Positions 52,687 to 63,239 of a stretch of DNA of 64,000 nt are shown one piece after another (the first letter of the stretch is position 1; each line of letters starts with the position of its first letter). The notes beneath the pieces were generated by a model, which did not search any database, was not told the origin of the DNA, and saw only the letters and a list, made by a program, of their open reading frames with translations. The DNA is from Blastobasis lacticolella. Lineage: Eukaryota > Arthropoda > Insecta > Lepidoptera > Blastobasidae. A program made the position numbers and the translations under genes. The DNA lies in contig LR990060.1 in the NCBI GenBank assembly GCA_905147135.1, forward strand, positions 8,634,001 through 8,698,000, read 5' to 3'.

Positions 52687-52885
52687 TAGGCTAAATACTG
52701 ATTTCAATTATTGAAATTGTTACTTTTGCAATTACGTGTAAATACGATTTAATAATTTCAGTTTATTGCAATGGAACTTTGTTAGCAACTGAACCCATGA
52801 AATCGATTACACGGAATCGCAAAAGTAACAATTTCAATTATTGAAATCAGAGAATTGTTGGCAACAGCGTTACGTAATTAGCCTA
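52687..52885. mobile_element. 199-bp foldback element, 3-bp flank CAG
   Basis: Ends TAGGCTAA / TTAGCCTA, with an inner stem CTGATTTCAATTATTGAAATTGTTACTTTTGC (52698-52730) matched at 52820-52851. CAG at 52684-52686 and 52886-52888. A 3-bp duplication would suit the PIF/Harbinger group. Non-coding. Confidence 0.6.
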
Positions 52886-52963
52886 CAGGGCCCTGTGGCA
52901 ATTTAAAACATTCTAAAATGTTTACATAAACGTTATGTATACATGAGTTTGTTATTCCTTTAC

Positions 52964-53175
52964 AGTTTTGCATCATCATCATATCAGCGTCTATCCGACT
53001 TATGCCAGGGTCCGCTGTCCTACTTTTTTCCTCCACTTCGCCCGGTCTGCAGCCTCCTCAAGTCGTATGATATTATACTCTCGCATTCGACTCGGCGTGG
53101 TTCATTCCAGCGTTTCCTGGGCCTTTCGCGGGATCTCTTTCCTGATAACGGCAGGTATAGACAGGTGTGAATAGG
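52964..53175 (-). pseudogene. RTE-like (type 2) C-terminus with tail
   Basis: Minus strand: RSREIPRERPRKRWNEPRRV-type coding, degraded, then GGGCGAAGTGGAGGAAAAAAG and GGACCCTGGC, ending in ATGATGATGATG (the plus strand reads CATCATCATCAT at 52970). Confidence 0.65.
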
Positions 53176-53286
53176 TATTTCCCACGGGCCTACTCAGTAA
53201 GTGACCAGTGCAGGCGAGCTTTCTCAAATTTCTCCTTCTCACTTTTTTATTCCTTTACAGTATTAATTTTGGATTACAAACCGAAT
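53176..53286. other. No recognised feature
   Basis: Short spacer between two inverted type 2 RTE tails. Confidence 0.35.
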
Positions 53287-53397
53287 GCGAGAGATAACGG
53301 CCTACGACGCGAGAATGCCGAAGACCGGGCAAAGTGGATATGAATGAGTAGGAAAGCGGACCCTGGCAGAGGCTAGGACGATTATGATGATGATATA
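53287..53397 (+). pseudogene. RTE-like (type 2) 3' end with (GAT)n tail
   Basis: GCGAGAGATAACGGCCTACGACGCGAGAATGCCGAAGACCGGGC then GGACCCTGGCAGAGGCTAGGACGATTATGATGATGAT. It faces the copy at 52964-53175 in inverted orientation. Confidence 0.7.
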
Positions 53398-53606
53398 CAC
53401 CAGCTGAAAATGTTATGCATATCCGTGGTCTGGAGCCGCGGGCAGTAGCTAGTAAAAATCCATTAAATCCGAAAATTCAATGTATAACTCTTAGAGATTT
53501 AGAAAGGTTTTCTAAAAAAACAAAGACTTCACTTAACATTCTATCGAACCACCGCAATATTTCAAAGCTAACGTACCGCAGGCGCCTTTCAGGTATAACA
53601 AAGTGA

Positions 53607-53722
53607 AATATGACTTCTGGTCGCTGGCTCCTGGGCTATACAGGTCGCTTACAGCGTCCTGGACGTCCTAGTTCGGGAGACAGTGACTTATGTCTCTTTT
53701 GTTCGCACGAAGCAGAGTTCAA
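53607..53722 (+). pseudogene. Possible non-LTR C-terminal fragment
   Basis: The frame MTSGRWLLGYTGRLQRPGRP then SSGDSDLCLFCSHEAEFK recalls the LL-GH-...L-R-G...S-LC-FC-EEE region after the RT of R1-like and related elements. Weak. Confidence 0.35.
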
Positions 53723-53844
53723 GTGAAATGTTTGCAACGAAAAATCCCAGCTATACGTATCTCCAAAATTGTTTTGCCTCCAACTCGATCTGTTGGGTAC
53801 GATAGAATACGTGACGCTTATTTCAATATTATATTAAACCGTAT

Positions 53845-53925
53845 GACAGTTATGTACATTAGTTGAACGCTAACTTATAATCTTACTGTGAGGGAAACCA
53901 TCGTGATTAAATCAGCACATTTTTT
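53845..53925 (+). mobile_element. SINE family B, short fragment
   Basis: TATGTACATTAGTTGAACGCTAAC...CTTACTGTGAGGGAAACCATCGTGATTAAAT: body only. Confidence 0.6.
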
Positions 53926-53985
53926 GCAGCAAAGACCTTGGATCTCCACCTGGTAACTTTCTGGCTGTTATCTGGTCTAGGGCCT

Positions 53986-54399
53986 GCATGGAGGATGTCT
54001 AGAGTTCCTAAGGTACCTAATCGATTGAAAAGGCAATATAGCCGGTGTGTGAAATCGAAATTCCGACAATTCCGACGCAAACGTTCCCCCTTTCTTTTTG
54101 TAATACGGCAGACAAATAGAAAAGCAGGCTACCTGATGGAAGGTGGTCACCGTCGCCTATAGACATCAGCAATACGAGGGGCGTTACCAATGCGTTGCCC
54201 GGCTCTAAGGAGACCTATAATATACCTCTTGAACAAACCCATGTCATAGTTCAAAGGAATCACTGTGGCTGGGAGCTAATTTCATATACGTATCGTACGA
54301 GCGAGAAACGTTCGTCCGAATCTTCGCGTGGTGCAAACGGCATTTTGGATCAGTTTATTATTAGGTACCTTAGGAACTCTAGACCTCTTCTATCCATGC
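53986..54399. repeat. Inverted repeat flanking a retroelement fragment
   Basis: GCATGGAGGATGTCTAGAGTTCCTAAGGTACCTAAT (53986-54021) is matched by its reverse complement at 54360-54399. Between the arms lies a family D C-terminus. Either a DNA element captured it or it inserted between the arms. Confidence 0.65.
54106..54330 (-). pseudogene. Non-LTR RT C-terminus and 3' UTR (family D)
   Basis: Minus strand: a degraded YE-SSQPQ-FL-TMTWVCSRGIL-GLLRAGQRIGN-like copy of the FPxxYxMGSFKRxIxxLF block, then the CACCTGATGG-type 3' UTR. Closest to 37995-38225. Confidence 0.55.
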
Positions 54400-54402
54400 T
54401 CT

Positions 54403-54987
54403 AGATGTGCATAATCATAATCAGATTGCACCCAGAATGTTCCCAGAGGGAGATGTCTCAAATCGATGGTACGATAAATCCAATCTGGCGTCGATTTTTT
54501 AGCCCACCCATGTATATATATTTCAAAAACCCCAAAAAATATAAAAAGTATGAAGATTGATTGCATATCTAAGCAACGAGAGAACTGTATACCTAGTACG
54601 TACAAGAGAGACACTTGATGTTATCTATGTAATGTATTTCCTAACAATCACCGCACTTAGCCGGCAATGGGTTGGAAACATAAATAAAATGAATCTCAAC
54701 ACGCACTAAAAACAGGTAGCAAATTTCAGAACTAAACCTTCTCAACACACAGTGACACCACCAAGTACAATAGTGGCGCCCCTCGTAACTGTAAATACAC
54801 ACTGCTCCAGCAACCACCGCCAATTAGAGGGTTGGCACACCCGCAAGTAATCACTCACAAAAGCAAATTAATATATGTATCACAAACGTGGCATTAAAGC
54901 ACTAGCACAAGTAACGCAATTATCTATGCGGATTTTGACTGCGGTGGAAGTTGGGAGCGAGCGAGGGGTTGGAAGATTTGGTATCTC
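54403..54987. other. No gene recognised
   Basis: AT-rich sequence up to the tandem array. Confidence 0.4.
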
Positions 54988-55440
54988 AATGGCGGATGCG
55001 AGACGCTCGATATTTATCGCGATACGTGGTATGCGATCCTAGATCAAGATATTTATCGAGAGTTTAGGACTCTCGGATCGTGATACCGTGATACGGATCA
55101 CAGGATTAACTCTAGACAATGGCGGATGCTAGACGCTTGATATCTATCATGATACGATGATTGCGATCCTGGATCACGATATTTATCGAGTGTGTAGGAC
55201 GCACGGATCGTGATACGGATCACAGGATTAATTCTAGACAATGGCGGATGCTTGACGCTCGATATCTATCGTGATATGTGGATTGCAATCCTGGATCACG
55301 ATATTTATCGAGTGTGTAGGACTCACGGATCGTGTTAAAGATCACAGGATTAATTCTAGAAATAGCGGATGGTAGACGCTCGATATCTATCGTGATACGT
55401 GGATTGCGTGTAAGACTCATGGATCATGATATCACTCCTA
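54988..55440. repeat. Tandem repeat, 121-130 bp units, ~3.6 copies
   Basis: Units start at 54988, 55118, 55240 and 55361 with AATGGCGGATGC (AATAGCGGATGG in the last). Each contains GACGCTCGATATCTATC, GATCACGATATTTATCGAG and GGATCACAGGATTAATTCTAG. The first unit is 8-9 bp longer and the fourth is truncated. A stray piece (ACTCACTGATCGAGAT...GGTCACAGGATTTCTAGAAA) lies at 55679-55720. Non-coding, satellite-like. Confidence 0.85.
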
Positions 55441-55984
55441 CAGAGAAACTCAAAAATACTCACATTACGAGTACCTACACTAACACAAGGTGCTGACCGT
55501 CCTACATCGCGCTAGAGAAGTGTGCAAACTACCGCGGAATAAATACTACTTCCGACGATCAACTATCGGACCCCTGGTCTCCTGGTCACAACACCCGGCC
55601 AGGTAATTACCCTTTTCCACTTTCACCATCTTAATTTGCCAACATAGGTGGCTACCTTATCGCTTCACCGCCAAAGTAGGACTCACTGATCGAGATATGG
55701 GTCACAGGATTTCTAGAAATACACGATCCGTATCAACGAATACATATTGCAATAAATATCGAGCATGTACGCGCCTATCAGAATGACCTTTTCGCTGATA
55801 AAGTGCTGTCTTTGTCTATGATTAGTATGGAAAGCGAACTATAATCGTTTAGGGTTCCGTACCTCAACAGAAAAATGTAAACCCATATAGGACCATTTTG
55901 TTGTCCGTCCATCTATTTGTCAAGACCCTTTGTTCAGGAATGCGTGGAGAGATCAAGCTAAAATTCAGATCTACAATCTGACAT
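55441..55984. other. No gene recognised
   Basis: It contains one displaced piece of the tandem repeat (55679-55720). Confidence 0.4.
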
Positions 55985-56035
55985 TTCAACTTCGCCCGGT
56001 CTTCGGCATCCTCACGTCATAGGCCGTTGGCGCTG
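55985..56035 (-). pseudogene. RTE-like (type 2) fragment
   Basis: ACTTCGCCCGGTCTTCGGCATCCTCACGTCATAGGCCGTTGGCGCT, reverse complement of the REDAEDRAKW-encoding segment. Confidence 0.6.
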
Positions 56036-56539
56036 ACGTCGTGGTACCCATAAGTAATGTTAAAAAACAATCCGCGTAATCCCGTTCTTTGCACCACCAG
56101 CTTATAATCAATCTACCATAATGAATGAATACATTACACGTGATCATCGAGTCGTGTACGTTTGATAGGATGATAGTAATTTAATGTTCCCTTATCAAAG
56201 GATGTATTTACTCACAAAGTGCCAGGGAGCTATTATTTAAATGTACCAAATAATAGTTAATTGTTCGGTTTATCTTTACATTGGGGATAAATTTTGTCTT
56301 AACAAAGCAATAGACTCCTAAAACAAGAAAGCTAAAGCCACTTTAGGAATTGACATTAGCTTTTATGAAATGTATGGGAGCGTTCAATGTTAACATTTGA
56401 CCATTTCTAGTGTTGTTTACAAAATTGTTATTTATGTCCTTTTATTCATTAGGTAAATGATTTTGAATTCCGTTTAAAGGTTAATTATAAATCTTATTTC
56501 TTAGACACATAACAATTACACTCTGTACCTATATAAATA
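56036..56539. other. No gene recognised
   Basis: No domain or shared repeat. Confidence 0.4.
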
Positions 56540-56690
56540 CAACTAGTAGACCCGGCGCGACCTCGTTCTCTAAACCTACTTTACCCCTAGCTACAATTTT
56601 TTTCTTGCTCATGAACATTCTTCATGAATCACTCTATTTATTGCTGGAAACTTCAAGAAAGTCCGTTGGGTAGTTTAAAAGATCTATGCG
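56540..56690 (+). repeat. Interspersed repeat family H, 3'-truncated
   Basis: AACTAGTAGACCCGGCGCGACCTCGTTC through TCACTCTATTTATTGC to GTCCGTTGGGTAGTTTAAAAGATC. Confidence 0.6.
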
Positions 56691-56711
56691 AAGGTACTTT
56701 TCTATCTAAGT

Positions 56712-56930
56712 GAAGGTTACCCCTCTTTCCCATTGGGTAGACAGAGACCACATTGTTTCACTTGTTATGGTCCTGAGTTCCGACACGCCTCTTCGCTTTT
56801 CTACATACATCATGGTTATCATATTTGACGGTCGGTACTCTTACAGAAGTTTTTCAAAATTTCCCCGATTTCGTCATGTAACGTACGTCCGGGTCCTCTC
56901 CAACTCTCTGTATCCATAAGTCTCACACCA
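56712..56930 (-). repeat. Probable retroelement-derived repeat
   Basis: GTTACCCCTCTTTCCCATTGGGTAGACAGAGACCACATTG and CTTGTTATGGTCCTGAGTTCCGACACGCCTCTTCGCTTTT look like a repeat I recall as common in lepidopteran genomes, read in reverse. No other copy in this window confirms it. Confidence 0.35.
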
Positions 56931-57656
56931 AATGGATCCCAATCCATTATAGGGCCACTTTAGATCCGAGTAAGCCGTTAGAACCTAACCAGGCGGTCCT
57001 TACGTAAAGGCATAGCAAACAAGCGGTGACGGACTTGGTGTACGTTCTAATTTAAATGATGCGGTATACAGGATAAGCGGGAAATGGGTCAATTGAACGA
57101 GATTTCGAGGTAAAACTCATACACAGTGCCATCAGAACCTTATATCTAGTATTTTCGAAACCTGTGATTCGTTGCTACGACTCGGAGAAACGACGATTGG
57201 GAGAAAAACTGGCTCGTCTTTAAAATGATGAGGACATCATTCTTCTCTGATATTTTAAAGATATGCGGGTCAAAGTGATTGTTTAGATATTCAATACTCG
57301 TGTTTTTATGCAACGTTTTGCTGTTTTTGGTTTAAATTGGACTCGTTTTTGACCACTAGAAGGATGGATGTTTCGTATTTTTTCCTGCAAAAAAATACTG
57401 AACGAGTTTTGATTAAAATATTAGTAGGCTATGATGATCACTCTCGCGAAGGCTCTCGGCAATTACAACTTGATACACGACTCTCACCCTTCGGTAATCG
57501 TCTAGGACACACGGGAGTTCGTTTGCGAGAATTGATTAGCGGCCAGAGGTCAAGAAAGAATAGCTTATAGTTATAATATTGTCCAACGGTGAAACTGTAC
57601 CTACTGAAAATTTATAGAAATAGAAACAAAACCGGCGATGCATTCAGACCGAGGGC
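56931..57656. other. No gene recognised
   Basis: No domain; the 77-codon frame at 57337-57570 is not supported. Confidence 0.4.
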
Positions 57657-57659
57657 TTA

Positions 57660-57906
57660 TGCGCTTATTACACATTCCTAAATTCAGAAACAAAAAGCGT
57701 GAGAGCAAATCAAAGTGAAATGTATTGCTCATAAAATAAAGTCCATTTTTGTATCACGGATTTTTAAAAGCGGAGCGACACGTGACATAATATAAGTGAT
57801 ACAAAAATGGACCTTATTCTATGAGCAATACATTCCACTTTGATTTGCTCTCACGCTTTTTGTTTCTGAATTTAGTAACTAAATTTAGGAATGTGTAATA
57901 AGCGCA
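57660..57906. mobile_element. 247-bp foldback MITE with TTA flanks
   Basis: Arms of about 105 bases (57660-57761 and 57800-57906), nearly exact reverse complements, start TGCGCTTATTACACATTCC and end GGAATGTGTAATAAGCGCA; loop about 38 bases. TTA lies on both sides (57657-57659, 57907-57909), as expected for PIF/Harbinger (TWA) targets. A small indel (TAACTAAATT) distinguishes the right arm. Confidence 0.8.
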
Positions 57907-57909
57907 TTA

Positions 57910-58091
57910 CTCTTGCGGAACACCGGGCACCGACACACGTTTTGCACGTAAACGCCTAGGCCAGGGAAAGGAACCGAATAACACGCGTGCCACCGATGGC
58001 AAGAGTCTCGCGAGCCTGAGGAACCCACTTAGGTCTGCCTTTATCTGCCATCAAGCAATAAAATAATAAAATAAATAAATAAATAAATATT
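57910..58091. other. No recognised feature
   Basis: Ends in an (AATA)n run directly before a SINE tail. Confidence 0.35.
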
Positions 58092-58206
58092 CGTGGACAA
58101 ATTCACACAGCGCCATCTAGCCCCAAACTAAGCAAAGCTTGTGCTATGGGTGCTAGATAACTGATATACTACTTGAATACTTTTAAATACATACTTATTA
58201 TACATA
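58092..58206 (-). mobile_element. SINE family A, 3' half
   Basis: GTGGACAAATTCACACAGCGCCATCTAG...GGTGCTAGATAACTGATATACTACTTG...CATACTTATTATACATAG. The (AATA)n run at 58060-58088 is its 3' tail. Confidence 0.75.
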
Positions 58207-59680
58207 GAGCAATAATGCTTGCATTGTTGTATTCCGGTTTAAAGAATAAGGTAACCAACGCTGCTCATTACAGCGTGCATCACAGTGACAACGCACCTGC
58301 ACGCACATAGCTTTCCTAATATAATAAAGTACCGCAGGTCGTGTTAATTAGATGATTTGATAGGTACTTTTGGTAACACGGAGTTATCAAAGTTGTCACT
58401 GAGGCAAATGCCCACTAATTTTAATCTGTCTAGCAAGTTACAAGTTGAATGTTCTAGAAGTTGTAAGTCTGTCTGTGTACTACTTAGAGCTTTCAGGATA
58501 ATTGTTATAGACTAAACATTACTGAGATGGTTCTGTTTCTTGTGAAGTACTTTTATATCTTCTATTGAGATATCGCAATGCAATTGAATTGTTATTTCAA
58601 TAGAAATATGCGTGTTGCTATGGCAACGTCGTCACAATCTGTCACAGTTCATCATTGCGCTCAAGGATGTTGTCCAAGAATTTACCGGCCTGAAGAATGT
58701 TAGTTAAGAAACCTATGCACACCGGGTGCATGTATCCAATGGCACGCCTGATGTGCACGGGTACTCACCTTAACCCATGTCCTTTTTCACGAACTCATTT
58801 CACTATCGAAAGACACTAGCTTCATCATAGGCTTTCGAGGGTAGGTTTGGGTGGTAACCGGTAAGAGTCCGACACTACCTCCCAAGGTCCTCTTCCTAAG
58901 TGTCCATGACCGAATTTTCTTTTTTTTTAACAAGACTATCCAGGCATTAGACCGCCATCTCACCTAGTGGTAAGTGACGATTCGGCCGAAGATGGATTTC
59001 GCCAACCTATAAACTAAAAATCAAACTGTCTCAGACTCTACGTAACCACGCTTAACATAGACGCTCCGTCTCCGACAATCTTGTAAACGCCTAAATACTA
59101 CAACACAACCGTACGTATTTTCATTCAAACATTCTGATGCAAAACACGATTGAGCATCCCAGAAAGTCTGGAGACACAATCAGACTCACAGCCACTATAT
59201 CAAGTACTGGGAGTACAATGGTCGAGACTACGCGACTCGCGAAATTCTAAACCCGATTCTGGATACCGAAAACTTTGCCTTGTCAAAGTGCCTCAGGGAA
59301 TATTTCAATACCAAACCGAGATGTAGAGTGAGCCTTGTTGTTGTTTCTATTGAGTTAGGACTGTTCTTCAACCGTGCCGTCTGGGGATCGCAGCTCGGTT
59401 TCATTTTTCATTCTGCAAGAGAAAAATGCAGTTTTGGTTGACGAGTTTGCCTTCTAATTGGCTGTAGTTGATTCTTTAAGTTTTGCAAATAAATAATAAG
59501 TAATCCATTTGCTTCTCCACAATCATGCATATCTACAATGTTGGTAGCCTAATACAATTATCATCATATACTGTAATTTTAGATACATATTTGTGGAGAC
59601 TGGTGCCTGCGAAAGAAACGAGTTACGAACGCGATGCGGGTTACGTCGTCTTTTTTCTTTTTCTTTTTATGCTATGCAGT
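58207..59680. other. No gene recognised
   Basis: 58232-58300 is a diverged copy of the 44958 repeat. 58937-58990 (GACCGCCATCTCACCTAGTGGTAAGTGACGATTC) resembles a motif in the 509-bp array (near 42817). The rest is unremarkable. Confidence 0.4.
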
Positions 59681-59735
59681 GACAAACAAGCAGACAGCGC
59701 ACCGGATGATAATCGGTAATTATCGCCCATATCAA
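59681..59735 (-). repeat. Retroelement 3' UTR piece
   Basis: AGTGACAAACAAGCAGACAGCGCACCGGATGATAATCGGTAATTATCGCCCATA, like the 76-bp insert at 37627-37702. Confidence 0.5.
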
Positions 59736-59755
59736 AGAGATTGGAAAGTTAGCTA

Positions 59756-60018
59756 GAGCTCGTCTTAGCTGAAATGGCGCGCCCCACTATCGCATTAACG
59801 CACACAAGTTAATTTAAAATATGGACGCAATACATATACAAATGCCGTTGTAATTGGTCATTCAGTTGCCGGTGAGACTCAAACGTAGGAGCACGCGTCA
59901 TTCGATTGGAGCAGTCGACGCTCCCACACAGACGAAGTGTCGTTATTATTATTTGCACTCACACATCGAAATCAACTAATTAAGTAATGGGGCGCGTCAT
60001 TTCAGCTTAGACAAGCTC
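59756..60018 (+). mobile_element. TA-flanked MITE family G, copy 6 (long subtype)
   Basis: A 263-bp copy; TA at 59754-59755 and 60019-60020. It contains TCGATTGGAGCAGTCGACGC, shared only with copy 1. Its terminal repeats have diverged (GAGCTCGTCTTAGCTGAAATGGCG). Confidence 0.85.
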
Positions 60019-60020
60019 TA

Positions 60021-60321
60021 CCTTCGTGCTTAGACTGGCTATCTCTTTGGCCCATATCAACTGCGATTTATGCATTTAGGTTGCAGGCAACAACAATGTA
60101 GAATAGCAGGTGCGTTGTCACTGTGAGGATTAAGTTGAAATGCCTCATGCTTGTAATTGCTGTTTTTGTTATTTCATTGCGTTTGGTAATTTTAGTTCCC
60201 ATCCAGACCCGTGACAGAAGACGCGTATAGACTCCTTCAAAGCAAGAGTGAATAGGCATGCTTCATCTTCGATTGTCTCCTAACTACAGAAATAAATCCC
60301 AAACAGTTATCTTAATAAAAT
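60021..60321. other. No recognised feature
   Basis: No domain or shared repeat. Confidence 0.4.
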
Positions 60322-60664
60322 GGGAGCGTTGGTGGCCGGGCGGTTGAGTATCCGACTCGCAAGCGCGAGGTACCGGGTTCTAATCCCGTTCCGGCCAGGT
60401 ACCAATGACTCTTTTCTGAGTTATGTACATAAGTTGAATTTTAACCGATGCTCTTACGGTGAGGGAAAACATCGTGATGAAACCTGCAAATTCAAGCAAC
60501 TGAATTTGTAACCTTATTAAATCTGGTCGGGTTTCCCTGGTAGCAGGGTCACGGAAGTCAGATGGTAGTCACTCCACTGTAATTCGACTAAATGCGGAAT
60601 CATAGTCAAGGCGGACCCCGGGCCCTCGTGCGCGAGAGCACAACCGGGATATTAACGCCAAGAT
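60322..60664 (+). mobile_element. SINE family B, nearly full length
   Basis: A box TGGCCGGGCGGTTGAG, B box GGTTCTAATCCC (one change from consensus), full body, and the 3' end GGGATATTAACGCCAAGATG with a minimal tail. Confidence 0.8.
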
Positions 60665-61232
60665 GTTTATGATTAGTTTTACTGGTCTCTTTAATGTAAG
60701 TCTTTGGTTATTTTTAAAGTACTCAGTATTGCCTCTGCCGCCCGCTAAAACTCGTTTCGGCTTGACTTTTAGCTGGAAGATTTCCCGTTGTTGGATAAAC
60801 TCGTTTTCTTATGTAATCTACTATGTTGTTGCAATAAAGAGTTTCCATACATACAAACCTACACTTTTACAATCCGAAAAACAACCCCAGCTACCGCTTC
60901 TTGAACAGAAAACGCTTCAAATTACTTGCTTCTCCACATCGCGACGACTTCAGAAAGTTTGTTGCGAAATGAAACATTCGCACGCCCTCACCCGTATGTG
61001 AAGTTGGGTTGATGCTTTGGATAATTAGGGGACTATTATGTGGGTGGACTTCCGGTGCTCGCAATGGAGTAGGGTTAAGGGTGTGGAATTATAATTTGCT
61101 GGATTTAGGTCGCGAGCTTGGAACGCTGGGAAGGCGGAGTAAGATGTAGGATCTGTACGGAGTGGAGTGTAAAATATGTATGATTACTAGGCTGTGTAAA
61201 ATATCGGCTTTTCTGTTTCATATTATCTTACA
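60665..61232. other. No gene recognised
   Basis: The 112-codon frame at 60663-61001 begins in the SINE tail and shows no domain. Confidence 0.4.
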
Positions 61233-61530
61233 GGAGTCTTTGGTCGAGTTAGAGTATCCGACTCGTAATCGTGAGGTACGGGATTCGAATCCCACTGCCG
61301 TCATGTACCAATGATTATTTTCTGAGCTATAATATAGTTGAATGCCAACCTTACGGTGACAGAAAACATCGTGATGAAATCTGCATATTCAGGCGACTGA
61401 ATGTATAACTATGATCCGATCAGGTACTGTTCCACAGATAACAGGATCATGGAGTACTGTAATTACCTGATCGGCCAAATCCTGGATCATCGCCAAGGCG
61501 GACCCCGATATTAAGGCCAAGATGATGATT
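61233..61530 (+). mobile_element. SINE family B, diverged
   Basis: Head GAGTCTTTGGTCGAGTTAGAGTATCCGACTCG with B box GATTCGAATCCC, body with small deletions, and tail GATATTAAGGCCAAGATGATGATTG. Confidence 0.75.
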
Positions 61531-61753
61531 GAAGCGGGCCCCAGTGCGCAACCTCGCACCTGGACATTATTCATTCCCAAGCGTGCGACAGAGACCACAC
61601 CCTACAAAGACGAACTAGCTGATATGCATTATTTAGGGATAACATTATGTACTCGTATGTGCCAAGCTTTGCTTCAATTCTTGCAGTCTCGAAAAAGGCA
61701 TGCTTTATACTTTGAACAAATTGAGACTTTCACAAGAAGTTGCTCCTCCCAGA
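61531..61753. other. No recognised feature
   Basis: No domain or shared repeat. Confidence 0.35.
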
Positions 61754-61965
61754 CGACCTGAGTGGTGCAGTGGTCAACATGCTGGTCTGCCACGCAAGAG
61801 GTCCCGGGTTCGATTCCCGGCCGGGTATTCTATGTATAATAAGTATGTATTTAAAAAGTACATAAGTAGTTTATCAGTTATCTAGCACCCATAACACAAG
61901 CTTTGCATATTTTGGGGCTAGATGGCGCTGTGTGAATTTGTCCACGATTATTTATTAATTATTTA
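61754..61965 (+). mobile_element. SINE family A
   Basis: Head GACGACCTGAGTGGTGCAGTGG, B box GGTTCGATTCC, a deletion after CCGGCCGGGT, then GTATGTATTTAAAAAG...GATGGCGCTGTGTGAATTTGTCC and an ATTT-type tail. Confidence 0.8.
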
Positions 61966-62074
61966 TTTTAATAGGGATCTTTGCCGTAGGCCAAGATTCA
62001 CTTCGGGTAGATGAGATGTAAAAGTGATCCGCTTGTAATTTCACCCATGATTTCACATGACCGGCTGATATGTA

Positions 62075-62218
62075 CATGTACTTATTATACATAGTACACC
62101 CAGACCCGTAACAGAAATTAAAATTAATCAATTTAATTTCTGCCCGGCCGGAAATCGAACCCGGGACCTCTTGCGTGGCAGACGCGGCATGTTGACAACT
62201 GAACAACTCAGGTCGTCA
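62075..62218 (-). mobile_element. SINE family A, inverted relative to the previous copy
   Basis: Minus-strand head and middle (GACGACCTGAGTTGTTCAGTTGTC...GGTTCGATTTCC...AGAAATTAAATTG). With 61754-61965 it forms an inverted pair separated by about 110 bases. Confidence 0.8.
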
Positions 62219-62337
62219 AACTACAACACTATTACTACTACATTATTAGCCCCTATCTACCTGGTTTGAATAACCAACAAGCACCCTGTGGAACTGCAAA
62301 TTACGTAGGGAACAAATATCTGGCCATGCCACCCCCG

Positions 62338-62490
62338 CCAGACACGGGAAGGAGAGGTCGGCCCAAGAAGCGATGGCTTAACGTCGTCACGAATGATGCG
62401 TGTTGTTGGCACGCTCACCATTAAAAATGCCGAAGATCTAGAGAAGTCGGGCCGCAATCGGTACATAACGACGAGATGATGATGCTGATG
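62338..62490 (+). pseudogene. RTE-like C-terminal fragment with GAT-rich tail
   Basis: Plus strand: DTGRRGRPKKRWLNVVTNDA then, after a frameshift, KNAEDLEKSGRNR and GACGAGATGATGATGCTGATGA. GRPKKRW and the GAT-rich end place it with RTE-like elements, in a subfamily different from type 2. The 159-codon frame on the opposite strand is its shadow. Confidence 0.65.
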
Positions 62491-63059
62491 ACCCAACAGC
62501 CCAAGTAATGATGGATGGGTGCAGAAATATGGTGCAGGTGTATATACCCCATTAGGAAACTGATAACCTACACCAAAATTTCCAATTTCAAAAATTAACA
62601 AATACGTAACAAACAGCACCAAATTCCAAATTCGCAGTAAATCGGACATTCTATTTACACTCCAAAACCCGACCCTAAAGCGCTCCATCAGCCATTTGTA
62701 TGACAACGTTGTTCCACCAAATTCAGTTTTACCCATCGGGCGTCAGTTACCGAACACGGCTCCAGCAATTCGGTTAGAGCCAGCCCCGGGATATGCAAAT
62801 AGCTCTAACACATAACTCGATCCCAACGTATTTAGGCCCCTCTTAACATTCCCACCGCACAGAGAGGCACAATAAAAATGGCGTCAAAACATTTTTATAC
62901 CCATGTAAATACACCCGGGGCGCTTAATATTCGGCTCATAAGAGACAAGAGACGAGACGCGAGGTTTGTAGAGCCTTGGGGTTCGCTGGATATGGCAAAG
63001 ATAGCGAAATAAATAAAGCTAAGACCAGTGCTCTAAGCCCTCCAGCATTTTTTATTGTA
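62491..63059. other. No gene recognised
   Basis: No domain or shared repeat. Confidence 0.4.
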
Positions 63060-63122
63060 TTGACGTTAATAAGTGTTTGTGTAAAATCTTAAATAAAAAT
63101 TATTTGATTTTGACTTTGACTC
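63060..63122 (+). repeat. Retroelement 3' tail
   Basis: TTGACGTTAATAAGTGTTTGTGTAAAATCTTAAATAAAAATTATTTGATTTTGACTTTGAC: AATAAA followed by a short TTTGAC repeat. Confidence 0.45.
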
Positions 63123-63239
63123 CCGTCCATAATAATTAACTGGCTTTTAAATAAACAATACAACAAAATCGACCCATCCACCTCAGGACGATACACCAAT
63201 TTACAGACAAATATACATATGCAGACTTCAGAGTTTAAT

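Noticed and set aside
62257..62736. 159-codon minus-strand open frame
   Set aside because: It runs antisense through an RTE-like GRPKKRW fragment on the plus strand and shows no domain of its own.
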